A DNA stretch of 64,000 bases from CAUZJF01 sp965248605 (GTDB taxonomy: Bacteria > Chloroflexota > Dehalococcoidia > Lucifugimonadales > CAUZJF01): NCBI GenBank assembly GCA_965248605.1, contig CBDFJV010000007.1, positions 1,178,001 to 1,242,000 on the forward strand, read 5' to 3'. Below are positions 17,510 through 25,779 of this stretch, one piece after another. A program made the position numbers and the translations under genes. The notes under the pieces are model-generated. The model made no database searches. It was not told the origin of the DNA and saw only the letters and a program-made list of their open reading frames with translations. Numbering within the stretch: the first letter of the stretch is position 1; each line of letters opens with the position of its first letter.

Positions 17510-17657
17510 CTAAGTTCAATCCCGAATCGGTCGCCAGAGGCAGAATACGCCGACGCCATACCAGACGGCAAAACCCACTGATCAGTAGTGAACTCACTAT
17601 CCATTCCCCAAGATATGATCGTAGTTCGAGCCTAAGTTGCCTTGCATCAATGGTCAT
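17502..17657 (-). CDS. Small hypothetical membrane protein coupled to the ABC genes
   Basis: A 51-aa frame from ATG 17657, preceded by AGGT, and ending 8 bases inside the exporter gene. It has a basic N-terminus (MTIDARQLRLELRSYLGEW), a hydrophobic stretch (IVSSLLISGF) and a basic VWRRRILPL segment before an acidic end. It has the size and layout of a single-pass membrane peptide. I know no family for it. The overlap with the ABC start suggests translation coupling, but it could be a chance frame. Confidence 0.35.
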   Translation of the reverse strand: MTIDARQLRLELRSYLGEWIVSSLLISGFCRLVWRRRILPLATDSGLNLDA

Positions 17658-18075
17658 TCTACCTGGAAGGACACTTACGGTTCTCTTTGTACATACAAGA
17701 TTACGCCGCAAGAGATGTGAACTTGACGTTTCCGAGGTGAAGAGTGGGAACATTTTACGATGAACCACCTCTCGGCGTGTAGGTAACGACGGACGCCGCC
17801 GGGCTGGGGACAAGGGTCTCTAGCAGACGGCAGCGGAATTGGTCCGGTCAGCATGACGACATTCAATTCGCTTGCCCAGAACGATCCGCCATTGGCGCTC
17901 GAATTCATTTCGTGCTTGTGGGCGTTTCGCCGACCTGGAACGGCCTCCTGTGCGAATGGTGCTCCACGCGGCAGCTTACTACCTTCCAGACACCCTTGTG
18001 AAGGGCGGAGAGATAATGTACCACCTGGGCGGTCGAGCGCTGAGATGTGGCGCTTGAAAACTGTACCGCCTGTCG
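17658..18075. other. Intergenic region between the exporter operon and an IS21 remnant
   Basis: I see no convincing gene. It should hold the promoter of the minus-strand exporter operon and the left boundary of the IS21-type remnant, but I could not define either. Confidence 0.4.
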
Positions 18076-18109
18076 CCTTCAATCAGGAACGACCGAACCT
18101 GATTGAAGG
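18076..18109 (+). promoter_or_regulatory. Perfect 12-bp inverted repeat before istA
   Basis: CCTTCAATCAGG (18076-18087), a 10-nt loop and CCTGATTGAAGG (18098-18109) form a perfect hairpin ending 8 nt before the istA ATG. It may be an element-end or control feature of the IS21-like transposase gene. Confidence 0.5.
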
Positions 18110-18117
18110 TGGATTGG

Positions 18118-19383
18118 ATGTACAAGGTGGAGATGTACCTGCGAGTTCGCAGGGCTTGTTTCGTCGAAGGGATGAGCGTCCGAGAGGCGGCCCGAGTGTT
18201 CGGGCTACACCGGGACACGGTGCGCAAGATGCTCGAGTACTCCGTGCCCCCAGGGTATCGACGGCAACGACCGGCTCGCAGACCGAAGCTCGATCCATAT
18301 AAGGGTGTGATGGACCAGATCCTGGAGCAGGATCTGAGCTCACCGAAGAAGCAGCGTCACACCGCCAAGCGTATCTACGAACGGCTCAGAGACGAACACG
18401 GCTTCCCCGGCAAGTACACGATAGTCAAAGACTACGTTCGAGAACGCCGTCGTCATACCCGCGAGATGTTCGTACCACTGTCCCATTCCCCGGGACATGC
18501 CCAGTGCGACTACGGCGAAGCTCGAGTGATCATCGGCGGAGTGGAACGCAAAGCCCACTACTTCGCCCTGGACCTCCCTCACAGCGACGGGTGCTATGTG
18601 AAGGCGTATCCCGCCGAGACGACGGAGTCATTCTGCGACGGACACGTCTCCGCCTTCGCGTTCCTGGGCGGAGTGCCTCAGAGCATCCTCTACGACAACA
18701 CCACGCTCGCGGTAGCCAGAATCCTGGGAGATGGTCGCCGGCAGCGGACCAGGGTGTTCTCCGAGCTTCAGTCCCACTACCTGTTCGAGGACCGGTTCGG
18801 CCGTCCAGGCAAAGGGAACGATAAGGGCAAAGTAGAAGGTCTGGTCGGCTATGTCCGCCGGAACTTCCTGGTGCCCATTCCATCGTTCGAGAGCTTCGAT
18901 GCCCTCAATGCTCATCTGGAGCAACACTGCCTCAGACGGTTCGAAGATCGACTCCGCGGCCACAACGAGACGATAGGAGAACGGCTGGAGCGGGACCTGG
19001 AGAAGTTGCTGCTTCTGCCGGCCGTACCGTACGACGCCAGCGACAAGCACGCGACGAGGGTCAGTTCTCTGTCCCTGGTCAGATACCGGACCAATGACTA
19101 TTCGGTCCCGGTGGCCTACGGTCATCGGGACGTTGTGGTCCGCGGATATGTACATGAGGTTGTGATCAGCTGTGGCGCTGAAGTCATCGCCCGCCATCGG
19201 CGGTCCTACGATCGAGACGACTTCGTCTTCGACCCTCTCCATTACCTGCCGCTCCTTGAGAAGAAGACGAGGGCATTGGATCAGGCGGCGCCGCTGGTTG
19301 GATGGGAGTTGCCCGAGGAGTTCGGAGTGTTGCGGCGGCTGCTGGAGTCTCGGATGGGCAAGCGAGGAAAACTTGTGCGGAGG
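18118..19383 (+). pseudogene. istA: IS21-family transposase IstA, C-terminally truncated
   Basis: ATG 18118 starts MYKVEMYLRVRRACFVEGMS, a typical IstA start, followed by a helix-turn-helix (REAARVFGLHRDTVRKML) and the DDE core: HAQCDYGEA, SILYDNTT and GNDKGKVEGLVGY. Family likeness stops after MGKRGK (about 19370-19383), near residue 420; complete IstA proteins have about 500 residues. No istB follows. The frame stays open afterward only because it runs antisense to other genes. The break falls inside an aquaporin fragment on the other strand. The element is dead. Confidence 0.8.
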
Positions 19384-19638
19384 CAACCGAAACCGCGGGA
19401 TTCATATACGTGCCGGATTGTTTCCCATGGAGAAGATGATCCCTATCCCCGTTCCCCCAATGACGATGCCGTACAGGAAGCGCAGCGTCAGGTCGTTCAG
19501 TGCTTCGTTGATGGAGGAGTTGCCGTACAGCTGCACCGCGAAGACGCCGACCGACACCATGAACGTGCCCAGTGCCCTCCCGTCCATGAGATACTCCGGC
19601 CAGTGGTGCCGAAGACTAGGCGTCACCGTGAGACCCAT
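19370..19638 (-). pseudogene. Aquaporin (MIP family) N-terminal fragment, frameshifted
   Basis: Minus strand from ATG 19638: RHHWPEYLMDGRALGTFMVS, a hydrophobic helix and FLYGIVIGGTGIGIIFSMG. A one-base frameshift then leads to KQSGTYMNPAVSVAS, the first NPA half-loop of aquaporins (usual form SGAHxNPAVT). The sequence ends at the IS21 remnant, so only about the first 90 of some 230 residues are left. It is 6 bp after the CDP-alcohol phosphotransferase gene on the same strand. Confidence 0.65.
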
Positions 19639-19644
19639 AGAAAA

Positions 19645-20277
19645 TCAATCCAACCTGGTTCTGTAGAAGAGCAGCCTCGAGCCGAATTTGGTGATGCCCA
19701 CGACCATCACGAACCCCAGGACGGCAATGGCCGACCAGCCGACGATCAGATTCCCCAACACCCCCAACGTGATGACGAACATCCGCACGTCTCTCCCATC
19801 AGGGATTTTAGGTACCTCTGTGTGCCAGGCAGGCTCGACGCCTGTGGCAACCGCAACGAGCTTCATCGTGTAGGACCTCAGAACGCAGGCATAGACGGCC
19901 GCCAAAAACCCGATGACCCACGCCACGTCACCATAGACCTGCGCCGAGGAGTAAGCGATGCCGAGGACAACAGTAGTATCGACCACCCTGTCCAGCATGG
20001 AATCAAGGAAACCTCCATATTTGGACTTCATGTCTTTCCGGCGTGCGACCTCGCCGTCGAGACCGTCCAGCACCATGCTGGCGAAAATGGCCAACGCCCC
20101 CAGCAGCCATTGGTCGAATATGAGCAGGCCCCCCGCCGATACCCCCACCGCAGCAGACGCGAGGGTGACCTGATTCGGCGTAAAAGGCAGTCGCTCGAAG
20201 AGCCCTCCCATCTTGATTACGATCGGGTCTACCAAGTAGGCGGAAACAACGGAGCCTCCACCCATCGGAGTCCTCAT
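19645..20277 (-). CDS. CDP-alcohol phosphatidyltransferase family protein
   Basis: 210 aa, ATG at 20277. The family signature D-G-x2-A-R-x8-G-x3-D-x3-D is complete: DGEVARRKDMKSKYGGFLD then SMLD (about residues 74-96). Several membrane helices are visible. The family joins a CDP-activated alcohol with a second alcohol (phosphatidylinositol synthase, DIPP synthase and others). A nucleotidyltransferase and a HAD phosphatase lie upstream on the same strand and an inositol-3-phosphate synthase at 24.3 kb, so an inositol-derived phosphodiester is the likely product. Whether it is a lipid or the solute di-myo-inositol phosphate cannot be decided. Confidence 0.8.
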   Translation of the reverse strand: MRTPMGGGSVVSAYLVDPIVIKMGGLFERLPFTPNQVTLASAAVGVSAGGLLIFDQWLLGALAIFASMVLDGLDGEVARRKDMKSKYGGFLDSMLDRVVDTTVVLGIAYSSAQVYGDVAWVIGFLAAVYACVLRSYTMKLVAVATGVEPAWHTEVPKIPDGRDVRMFVITLGVLGNLIVGWSAIAVLGFVMVVGITKFGSRLLFYRTRLD

Positions 20278-20769
20278 CGGCGAATTACCATCCCGTCAGA
20301 TGCAACCGTCGCAGCATCATTTACCTCAGCGCTAAGTCTACTATCTGTGAGATTGTGGTGGTCATTGTGGCTCAAAAGACCACCTCGCTACAGTCCAGGG
20401 CTCCGCGCAACCGAAACTACGTCGCGGGCCATTATTTATTTGCCAGCCTGATTTCTCCAAGAACCGCGTGTTTGGAACCAGGTAACGGCTCCCGGTGAGG
20501 CGCCTCCTGGGCTTCTTCTCTGTCGCGGACGGAATCGTGCCTATGTCCAACAGCTCGGTGAACCTCGTTTTCGGGGCTTGTACAAGGTAGCCGAACGGCG
20601 TGGCCGTATGGACCATCCTCACCGGTTTCACCGAATAGGGTCGGACGCTCTAGAACGCATACGGCTTGAGCGCCCTCAACTCCATCTTCTGGTATCGCAC
20701 CGTTCTATCGTTGGGAGACGGTAGGCGGCTTGGGAGCGATCTGGGCTCGCACGGCTGCGGTGTCCCATC
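20278..20769. other. Decayed interval
   Basis: A minus-strand frame at 20362-20631 reads PFGYLVQAPKTRF and PRRRLTGSRYLV, which looks protein-like, but I cannot place it in a family. It is probably the debris of a lost gene. Confidence 0.3.
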
Positions 20770-20870
20770 GGGACCGCTTCCTCCGACGGGCTGGCTGAAC
20801 AACGCGAGCAGTCACACCCGATTTCAGCAACAGCCACCGAAGCGTCGGTCCCTAAGAATCGAATCTCCAT
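20770..20870 (-). pseudogene. PhnP-like MBL-fold phosphodiesterase, N-terminal fragment
   Basis: From ATG 20870 the minus strand reads MEIRFLGTDASVAVAEIGCD then CSRCS, a close match to the start of metallo-beta-lactamase-fold cyclic phosphodiesterases (typical MRIRFLGTG...GCDCPVC). The likeness is lost after about 30 residues. The start overlaps the end of the nucleotidyltransferase gene, so it was once the next gene of that operon. Confidence 0.5.
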
Positions 20871-21583
20871 GCCGTCAAACCCGCTTCAGCTACGGCATGG
20901 TCCTCGGGCGTGTCCACTTCGAACCATCCAATGTGACTGAGGTCGCACCCTCGTGGGCGGATGCCATACCTCGACATTTCAAGAAGGACCCGCTCAACGG
21001 CCGCTCCGTCACCCTCCTTCGCCAAGACCGACTCCACGCACCGAAAGTACTCTGGTGCAGACGCCTGATCGACGAATGTGAGTCCGATATAGCCCGCGTC
21101 GTAGGTGGCCAGGGATTTGTCGATGTCAAACAGACGTCCATCTTTGAGCACCACCTTCATGTCGTCATCGGTGAGTTGCCTGTCGTAATCGCAGCCAACC
21201 GTAACACCAAGCGAGTCGGCGACGAACCTTTCGAGGATTCGCGGTCTGTAGATATGGTCCGCGTTCATTACCATGAAATCGCCATCTATGAAAGGGAGCG
21301 CCTTCCTGATCGTCAGGATACTCCCCTTCACGTACTGGTCATTGTGGATGATGCGAATCCGTTCCGCTGAGCTTCGAAATCGGGTCAGCACGTGATCCTC
21401 TACCATACGACCTAGATGGCCCGCTACGACGATCACCTCTTGGATTGGTTCGAGCCGCGTCAAAGCTCCCAGTGAGTAGTCGATCAAAGGACTGCCATTG
21501 ATCTTGACCAGCGGTTTTGGAAGGTCGTGAGTCAGGTGCTGAAGTCTCGTGCCAAGTCCGGCCGCTAGTATTATCGCTTGCAT
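20852..21583 (-). CDS. Sugar/inositol-phosphate nucleotidyltransferase
   Basis: About 243 aa from ATG 21583, where the family start MQAIILAAGLGTRL lies (a longer frame begins at 21631). The signature GLGTRLxxLT...PKPLVKI is followed by VVAGHLG and VMNADHIY (metal-binding Asp). It transfers a nucleotide to a phosphorylated small molecule. The MobA/IPCT-like layout and the neighbouring CDP-alcohol phosphotransferase suggest a CTP:inositol-1-phosphate cytidylyltransferase, but sugar-phosphate nucleotidyltransferases look alike at this level. Confidence 0.7.
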   Translation of the reverse strand: MQAIILAAGLGTRLQHLTHDLPKPLVKINGSPLIDYSLGALTRLEPIQEVIVVAGHLGRMVEDHVLTRFRSSAERIRIIHNDQYVKGSILTIRKALPFIDGDFMVMNADHIYRPRILERFVADSLGVTVGCDYDRQLTDDDMKVVLKDGRLFDIDKSLATYDAGYIGLTFVDQASAPEYFRCVESVLAKEGDGAAVERVLLEMSRYGIRPRGCDLSHIGWFEVDTPEDHAVAEAGLTAWRFDS

Positions 21584-21844
21584 CGGCCCGTCCGCCAGAT
21601 CTGGAATATTCTGTCTGGGGTACACCTCCACTGTCTTCCCGCCGCCAGCGTTTCAGGAATCGAGCTCGTCCACAAGAAACATGACGTAGTAGCCCATCCC
21701 CGGGCCGATGGAGCAGAGGGTATGCTCACTTCCATCAGTACTTTGGACCAGATGCCTGACAGGCTCCGGGTACAGCGTCCGGTAGCGGTTGGAATCAGGT
21801 GTTGGCCTCTTACAAGTGGGTCATTGCAGCAGGATCTGCCAATA

Positions 21845-22561
21845 TCAGAAGTCCTTCGCCGCAGCGATTGGCAGGTCTGCGTCGATTGTCGGAAACTGAT
21901 GAGTTTGAGCCGAAGACTGGTGCTCCCGGACCCAGTCGACTATTCCAGTGATGGGGTCAACATGCTCCACATCCGGATCGACGTTCAGAAACTCTTCAAG
22001 ATTGAAGGTGGTTGGAAACGCCACGAACGGCACCTTGCATCGGAGGGCAATGTGGCAGTCGTTAAGGGAGTCTCCCACGAACACCAACTCGGAGCGCCGG
22101 CACTGGAGGTTATCTGCCAGCCATGAAAAGTGGGGCATCCCTTTGTGAAAACCGTTCCCACGAAACCCCAGCACTGCATCCACTTGACGAGGGAACCTTT
22201 GAGAGATGTAGTCAACGTTCTGCTGGAGGTTGTTCGATGAGATGGCGATCCGAACGCCTAGACCCTGCAATCCATCAAACATATATTCCACCTCAGGGCG
22301 GAAGGACGTATCATCTATCACTTCGAGTTTCCATTCTTCGAACCGGCGTGCCACAAGGTCATTCCTGGAATTTTGGGGGAACAAAACATCGAGCTGCTGG
22401 CGGAAGGGAAGTCCGCTGGTCTTCACGTACTTCGAATACCCGGTCTCGTAATACATACCGTAGTGTATGGCCATCAGCTTGGCCGCTTGGTCGGCGAAAT
22501 CGCCCATCGAGTCCACCAGCGTGCCATCCAGATCGAATACCACGAGTCTCACATCATTCAC
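21845..22561 (-). CDS. HAD-superfamily phosphatase
   Basis: GTG 22561 is chosen since AAGGAG lies 6 nt upstream. The HAD motifs are in order: FDLDGTLVDS (nucleophile Asp in motif I), AISSNN (motif II), a Lys in NGFHKGMPH and FVGDSLNDC (motif IV). A cap domain lies between motifs I and II. It probably removes a phosphate from a small metabolite. Next to the nucleotidyltransferase and CDP-alcohol phosphotransferase it could dephosphorylate the final inositol phosphodiester, but that is inference. A 260-bp gap without a gene separates it from the nucleotidyltransferase. Confidence 0.75.
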   Translation of the reverse strand: MNDVRLVVFDLDGTLVDSMGDFADQAAKLMAIHYGMYYETGYSKYVKTSGLPFRQQLDVLFPQNSRNDLVARRFEEWKLEVIDDTSFRPEVEYMFDGLQGLGVRIAISSNNLQQNVDYISQRFPRQVDAVLGFRGNGFHKGMPHFSWLADNLQCRRSELVFVGDSLNDCHIALRCKVPFVAFPTTFNLEEFLNVDPDVEHVDPITGIVDWVREHQSSAQTHQFPTIDADLPIAAAKDF

Positions 22562-23154
22562 AAGCAACTCCTTCCTTGCTCGGCCACGATTAGGTCTGTA
22601 ATTCCTCAGTAGAGAACACTCGGCGATATCGCAATGAAATCAGCGGTGAATGCTGAAGGTCTCGGAGGCACTACAGCTGGATTACGAGCGTCCTATGCAT
22701 TGGACGCGTCCGGCCAGGTAGTTGTTACACCGCTAGACGTGGTAGATGGCGATCACTTGGGCGTCCTATCACAGACGTATAGGGCAGACTTCAGAGCCTG
22801 TCCCAGAATGGTTTCTAGATTAGCGACGCTGGAGCCGGTGTTTCCCGGTCCGTTCACTCAGGCATAGGTCAAACGGTCAGAAGCCCGAGCGATCATTGTA
22901 GCTTGGCGGCTAGGCTACCGGATCCATCCGGCAGGCGTCGCTGAACCCATCATGTCATTGCGCCTACTGCCGACTCCAACGACGGCCGACCTAGGTACGC
23001 CATATGCGCCGGAGGGTGCCTAGTTTGAAGGCCGTTGCCAAAGATCCACTCGGCCGACGCGCCAGCCACGCCTCGCCGCCTCAGCGCCGGGTCGGGATCG
23101 CATCAATCTAGGATGGCACAGACTATACGTCCACTTGATGATGGTGTCAATGCG
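22562..23154. other. Gene-poor interval
   Basis: The stretch upstream of the HAD gene contains short frames on both strands, but none shows a family motif or a good ribosome binding site. Confidence 0.4.
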
Positions 23155-23328
23155 GACGCGGCTACGGTGGTGGCGGCGGCCGCTACTAGACCGCACAGAC
23201 CGTAGGTCCGGGTGCTGGCTGAGGTTATCCCGCCAGGTTGAAGTGCTTCGGTTGTTGGTCACATTTAGCTAGTCGGGACCCATCAAATCAAAAGGGGAGG
23301 GCATTCGGGTCTGCCCTTTTCGTTTGCC
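23155..23328 (+). pseudogene. 3' end of a glycine-rich RRM-protein gene with its downstream region
   Basis: The plus strand reads GRGYGGGGGRY then stop TAG (23187-23189), the C-terminus of glycine-rich RNA-binding proteins. The next 135 bases match, with scattered changes, the region downstream of the intact RRM gene at 50136-50459 (shared GCTGGCTGAGGTTAT, CGCCAGGTTGAAG, CTTCGGTTGTTGGTCAC and the terminator). It is therefore the end of a second, deleted copy. The upstream RRM domain is missing. Confidence 0.65.
23290..23320 (+). terminator. Rho-independent terminator remnant
   Basis: AAAAGGGGAGGGCA, a loop and TGCCCTTTT form a hairpin. It matches in position the terminator of the intact RRM gene (49996-50030). 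Confidence 0.5.
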
Positions 23329-23467
23329 ACTTTCGTGCCGGTGGGGCAAGGGGGTCGTCGTCTGAGGACTCTGATAGTTAGTTTCAGGGCGCCGCTGATG
23401 TCGCTCAACCTGGAGGCGTGACACGCTCTACTGGTCCTCGTCCGCGTCGTCTCCATCTTCGTCGACT

Positions 23468-23833
23468 CAGACGATGCCCGACAGCCGCACGTCATCGACG
23501 ACTGTATTGATAAGGCGGCAGAAGAACTCCACACGCTGCTCACGTCGATGCTCATTGTGGTCGTAGATGTCTGTTAGCTCCTCGAACTTCATTCTGTCTT
23601 CGAAGTGCAACACGACGGCCCTGGTTTTTGGGCAGGTACCGGATGTCTACAGCGCCCACCATCTCCATGAAGTCCTTGGCGCGCTCCATCTGCCCCTCGG
23701 TCAGGCCAGGTAGCACGCCGTCGAGGTCATTGGGCTGGGTCACAACTCTCTCTGTGACAACCGTCAGCGTTCCAATCCAAAGGTGGCACCAAACGCCGCT
23801 CTTCAAGCCACGTCCAAGAGTTGCCCAATGCAA
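23468..23833 (-). pseudogene. Frameshifted hypothetical gene
   Basis: The minus strand has coding-like sequence TERVVTQPNDLDGVLPGLTE, then MERAKDFMEMVGAVDIRYLP. A one-base slip after PKNQG moves the reading to AVVLHFEDRMKFEELTDIYD and on to EFFCRLINTVVDDVRLSGIV with a stop. The two halves join naturally, so this is one gene broken by a frameshift. More coding-like sequence in another frame goes on to the right (to about 24100: TLDAAEAKVFAALGATEYV). Family unknown. The interval 24100-24261 holds nothing clear. Confidence 0.4.
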
Positions 23834-24261
23834 CCACGAGAGGAGCCGACCTCGGGAAGTACGGTGGCTCTACAGACATCAATCGATTCCAATCGTTCCT
23901 TACTAGTTTGGCCTTCCGGCTGACCAGTCTACTCGTTCTCCCCTTCTGGAGCATCCTCATCACCTCCGCCAACCCCGGACTTCTGACGTACTCGGTCGCG
24001 CCCAGGGCAGCGAACACCTTGGCCTCAGCAGCGTCGAGCGTGCCGAAGGTCGCCCCCGGGCATAAAGGAATGGCGTCATTCCGGCGCAAGCAAAGACCCA
24101 CAAATGTCCCAAACGCCTCAGCGGTGCTCCTTGGCTCTCGCGAGTAGCTCCCCTTGTTTCTATTCGACGGCCCGCTACGCCACCGATGGTACTCACCGGA
24201 GAGAACGGGGAATGTGCAACAAGTTTGACTGGCTAACGAATTTATTGTTAGGCTGTCCTCC

Positions 24262-25779
24262 ATGAACAACTACCAGAACCCCGCAAAGCAGATCATAGAT
24301 CGGTTCGGTGGACAGTCGGCGTTGGCTGCATTGCTGGGCAAGCGTCAAAGCACTGTGCAGCACTGGGCGAAGACTGGGAGGATACCGTCGCAGTGGCATC
24401 AGCGGCTACTGCAGCTGGCCCACGAACAAGGTGTTCGCCTTGAGGCGAAGGATTTTGTCTCGGCGGGCACACCGAGCATCGAGCCGGCGGATGGGAAGCT
24501 CGGGGTCCTACTCGTGGGTCTCGGCGCCGTTTCGTCCACCTTCCTCGCCGGGGTCGAGCACATCCGGCGAAACGGGGCCCTGCCGGTGGGCTCCCTGACC
24601 CAAATGTCGACTATCCGCCTCGGCAAACGCACCGAGAACCGTACGCCTTTGATACGGGACTTCGTTCCTTTGGCGGACCTCGATCAACTCGTCTTCGGCG
24701 CGTGGGACCCTATCCCTAACGACGCCTATGAATCAGCGATCACTGCCGGCGTTCTGAAGCGGCACGAGGAGTTGGAGCCCATCGCGGATTTCATGAAGTC
24801 CATCGAGCCGATGCCCGCTGTCTTCGAAACCGACTACGTCAAACGCATCAACGGCACCAACGTCAAGTCCACGAAGACGAAAGAGGGGGCCGTGGACGCC
24901 GTCCGGGAGGACATCCGCCGGTTCAAAGCCGCCAACGGGTGCGACCGGTTGGTCATGATATGGTGTGCCTCCACCGAAAAATTCATTACCGAGACTGAGG
25001 TCCATCAGGATATTGAGAGCTTCATGGGGGGCCTTGTCGACAACGACGAGCGAATCGCGCCGTCGATGGTGTACGCCTATGCCGCCTTGATGGAAGGCGT
25101 CCCCTTGATCAACGGCGCCCCTAACCTCACGGTCGATATACCTGCCTTCGAACGACTGGCGAGGCAAGAGGGTATCCCCATCTGCGGAAAGGACTTCAAG
25201 ACGGGCCAGACGCTCGTAAAGACGGTCATCGGCCCGATGCTCAAGGCGCGCATGCTCGGCCTGGACGGCTGGTTCTCTACAAATATCCTGGGGAACCGAG
25301 ACGGCGAGGTGCTGGACGAGCCCGAGAACTTCAGGACCAAGGAAGAGTCGAAGCTCGGGGTGCTGGAGTACATCCTGCAGCCGGACATATACCCGGAGCT
25401 CTACTCAGATGCGTACCACAAGGTCCGCATCAACTACTACCCTCCACGCGGCGACGCCAAGGAGGGTTGGGACAACGTCGACCTGTTCGGCTGGCTCGGT
25501 CACCGCATGCAGCTCAAGGTCAACTTCCTCTGCGCGGACTCGATACTGGCCGCTCCTCTGGTACTCGACCTTGTCTTGTTCATGGATCTCGCGCAGCGCG
25601 CCGGCCTGGGCGGCATCCAGGAGTGGCTGTCCTTTTACTTCAAGAGCCCTCAGCACGCGCCGTCGGTCTACCCGGAGCACGATCTCTTCATCCAACAGAC
25701 CAAGCTCAAGAACACCCTGCGCTGGCTGATGGGCGAGGAGCAGCTCACGCACTTCGGTATGGAGTACTACCGGGAGTGA
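24262..25779 (+). CDS. ino1: Inositol-3-phosphate synthase with N-terminal HTH domain
   Basis: 505 aa, ATG at 24262. Residues 1-65 are a YdaS/Cro-like helix-turn-helix (IIDRFGGQSALAALLGKRQS, TVQHWAKTGRIPSQWHQRL). The rest is a full inositol-3-phosphate synthase: NAD loop GVLLVGLGAVSSTF (about 78-91), INGAPNLTVDIPAF, GKDFKTGQTLVKTV (catalytic Lys region) and STNILGNRDGEVL. It converts glucose-6-phosphate to inositol-3-phosphate. The HTH is in the same frame with no internal start giving a better ribosome binding site, so the fusion seems real. It could make the enzyme DNA-binding or autoregulatory. It stands alone on the plus strand, next to the inositol-like operon of 19.6-22.6 kb. Confidence 0.85.
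   Translation: MNNYQNPAKQIIDRFGGQSALAALLGKRQSTVQHWAKTGRIPSQWHQRLLQLAHEQGVRLEAKDFVSAGTPSIEPADGKLGVLLVGLGAVSSTFLAGVEHIRRNGALPVGSLTQMSTIRLGKRTENRTPLIRDFVPLADLDQLVFGAWDPIPNDAYESAITAGVLKRHEELEPIADFMKSIEPMPAVFETDYVKRINGTNVKSTKTKEGAVDAVREDIRRFKAANGCDRLVMIWCASTEKFITETEVHQDIESFMGGLVDNDERIAPSMVYAYAALMEGVPLINGAPNLTVDIPAFERLARQEGIPICGKDFKTGQTLVKTVIGPMLKARMLGLDGWFSTNILGNRDGEVLDEPENFRTKEESKLGVLEYILQPDIYPELYSDAYHKVRINYYPPRGDAKEGWDNVDLFGWLGHRMQLKVNFLCADSILAAPLVLDLVLFMDLAQRAGLGGIQEWLSFYFKSPQHAPSVYPEHDLFIQQTKLKNTLRWLMGEEQLTHFGMEYYRE

Noticed and set aside
18118..20451. One 782-aa plus-strand frame starting as IstA
   Set aside because: Only the first 420 residues resemble IstA; the rest runs antisense to the aquaporin fragment and the CDP-alcohol phosphotransferase.
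23727..24269. A 180-aa minus-strand frame as a complete gene
   Set aside because: Only its middle looks coding, it begins in sequence antisense to the ino1 start, and the likely protein continues in other frames, so it was treated as part of a decayed gene.
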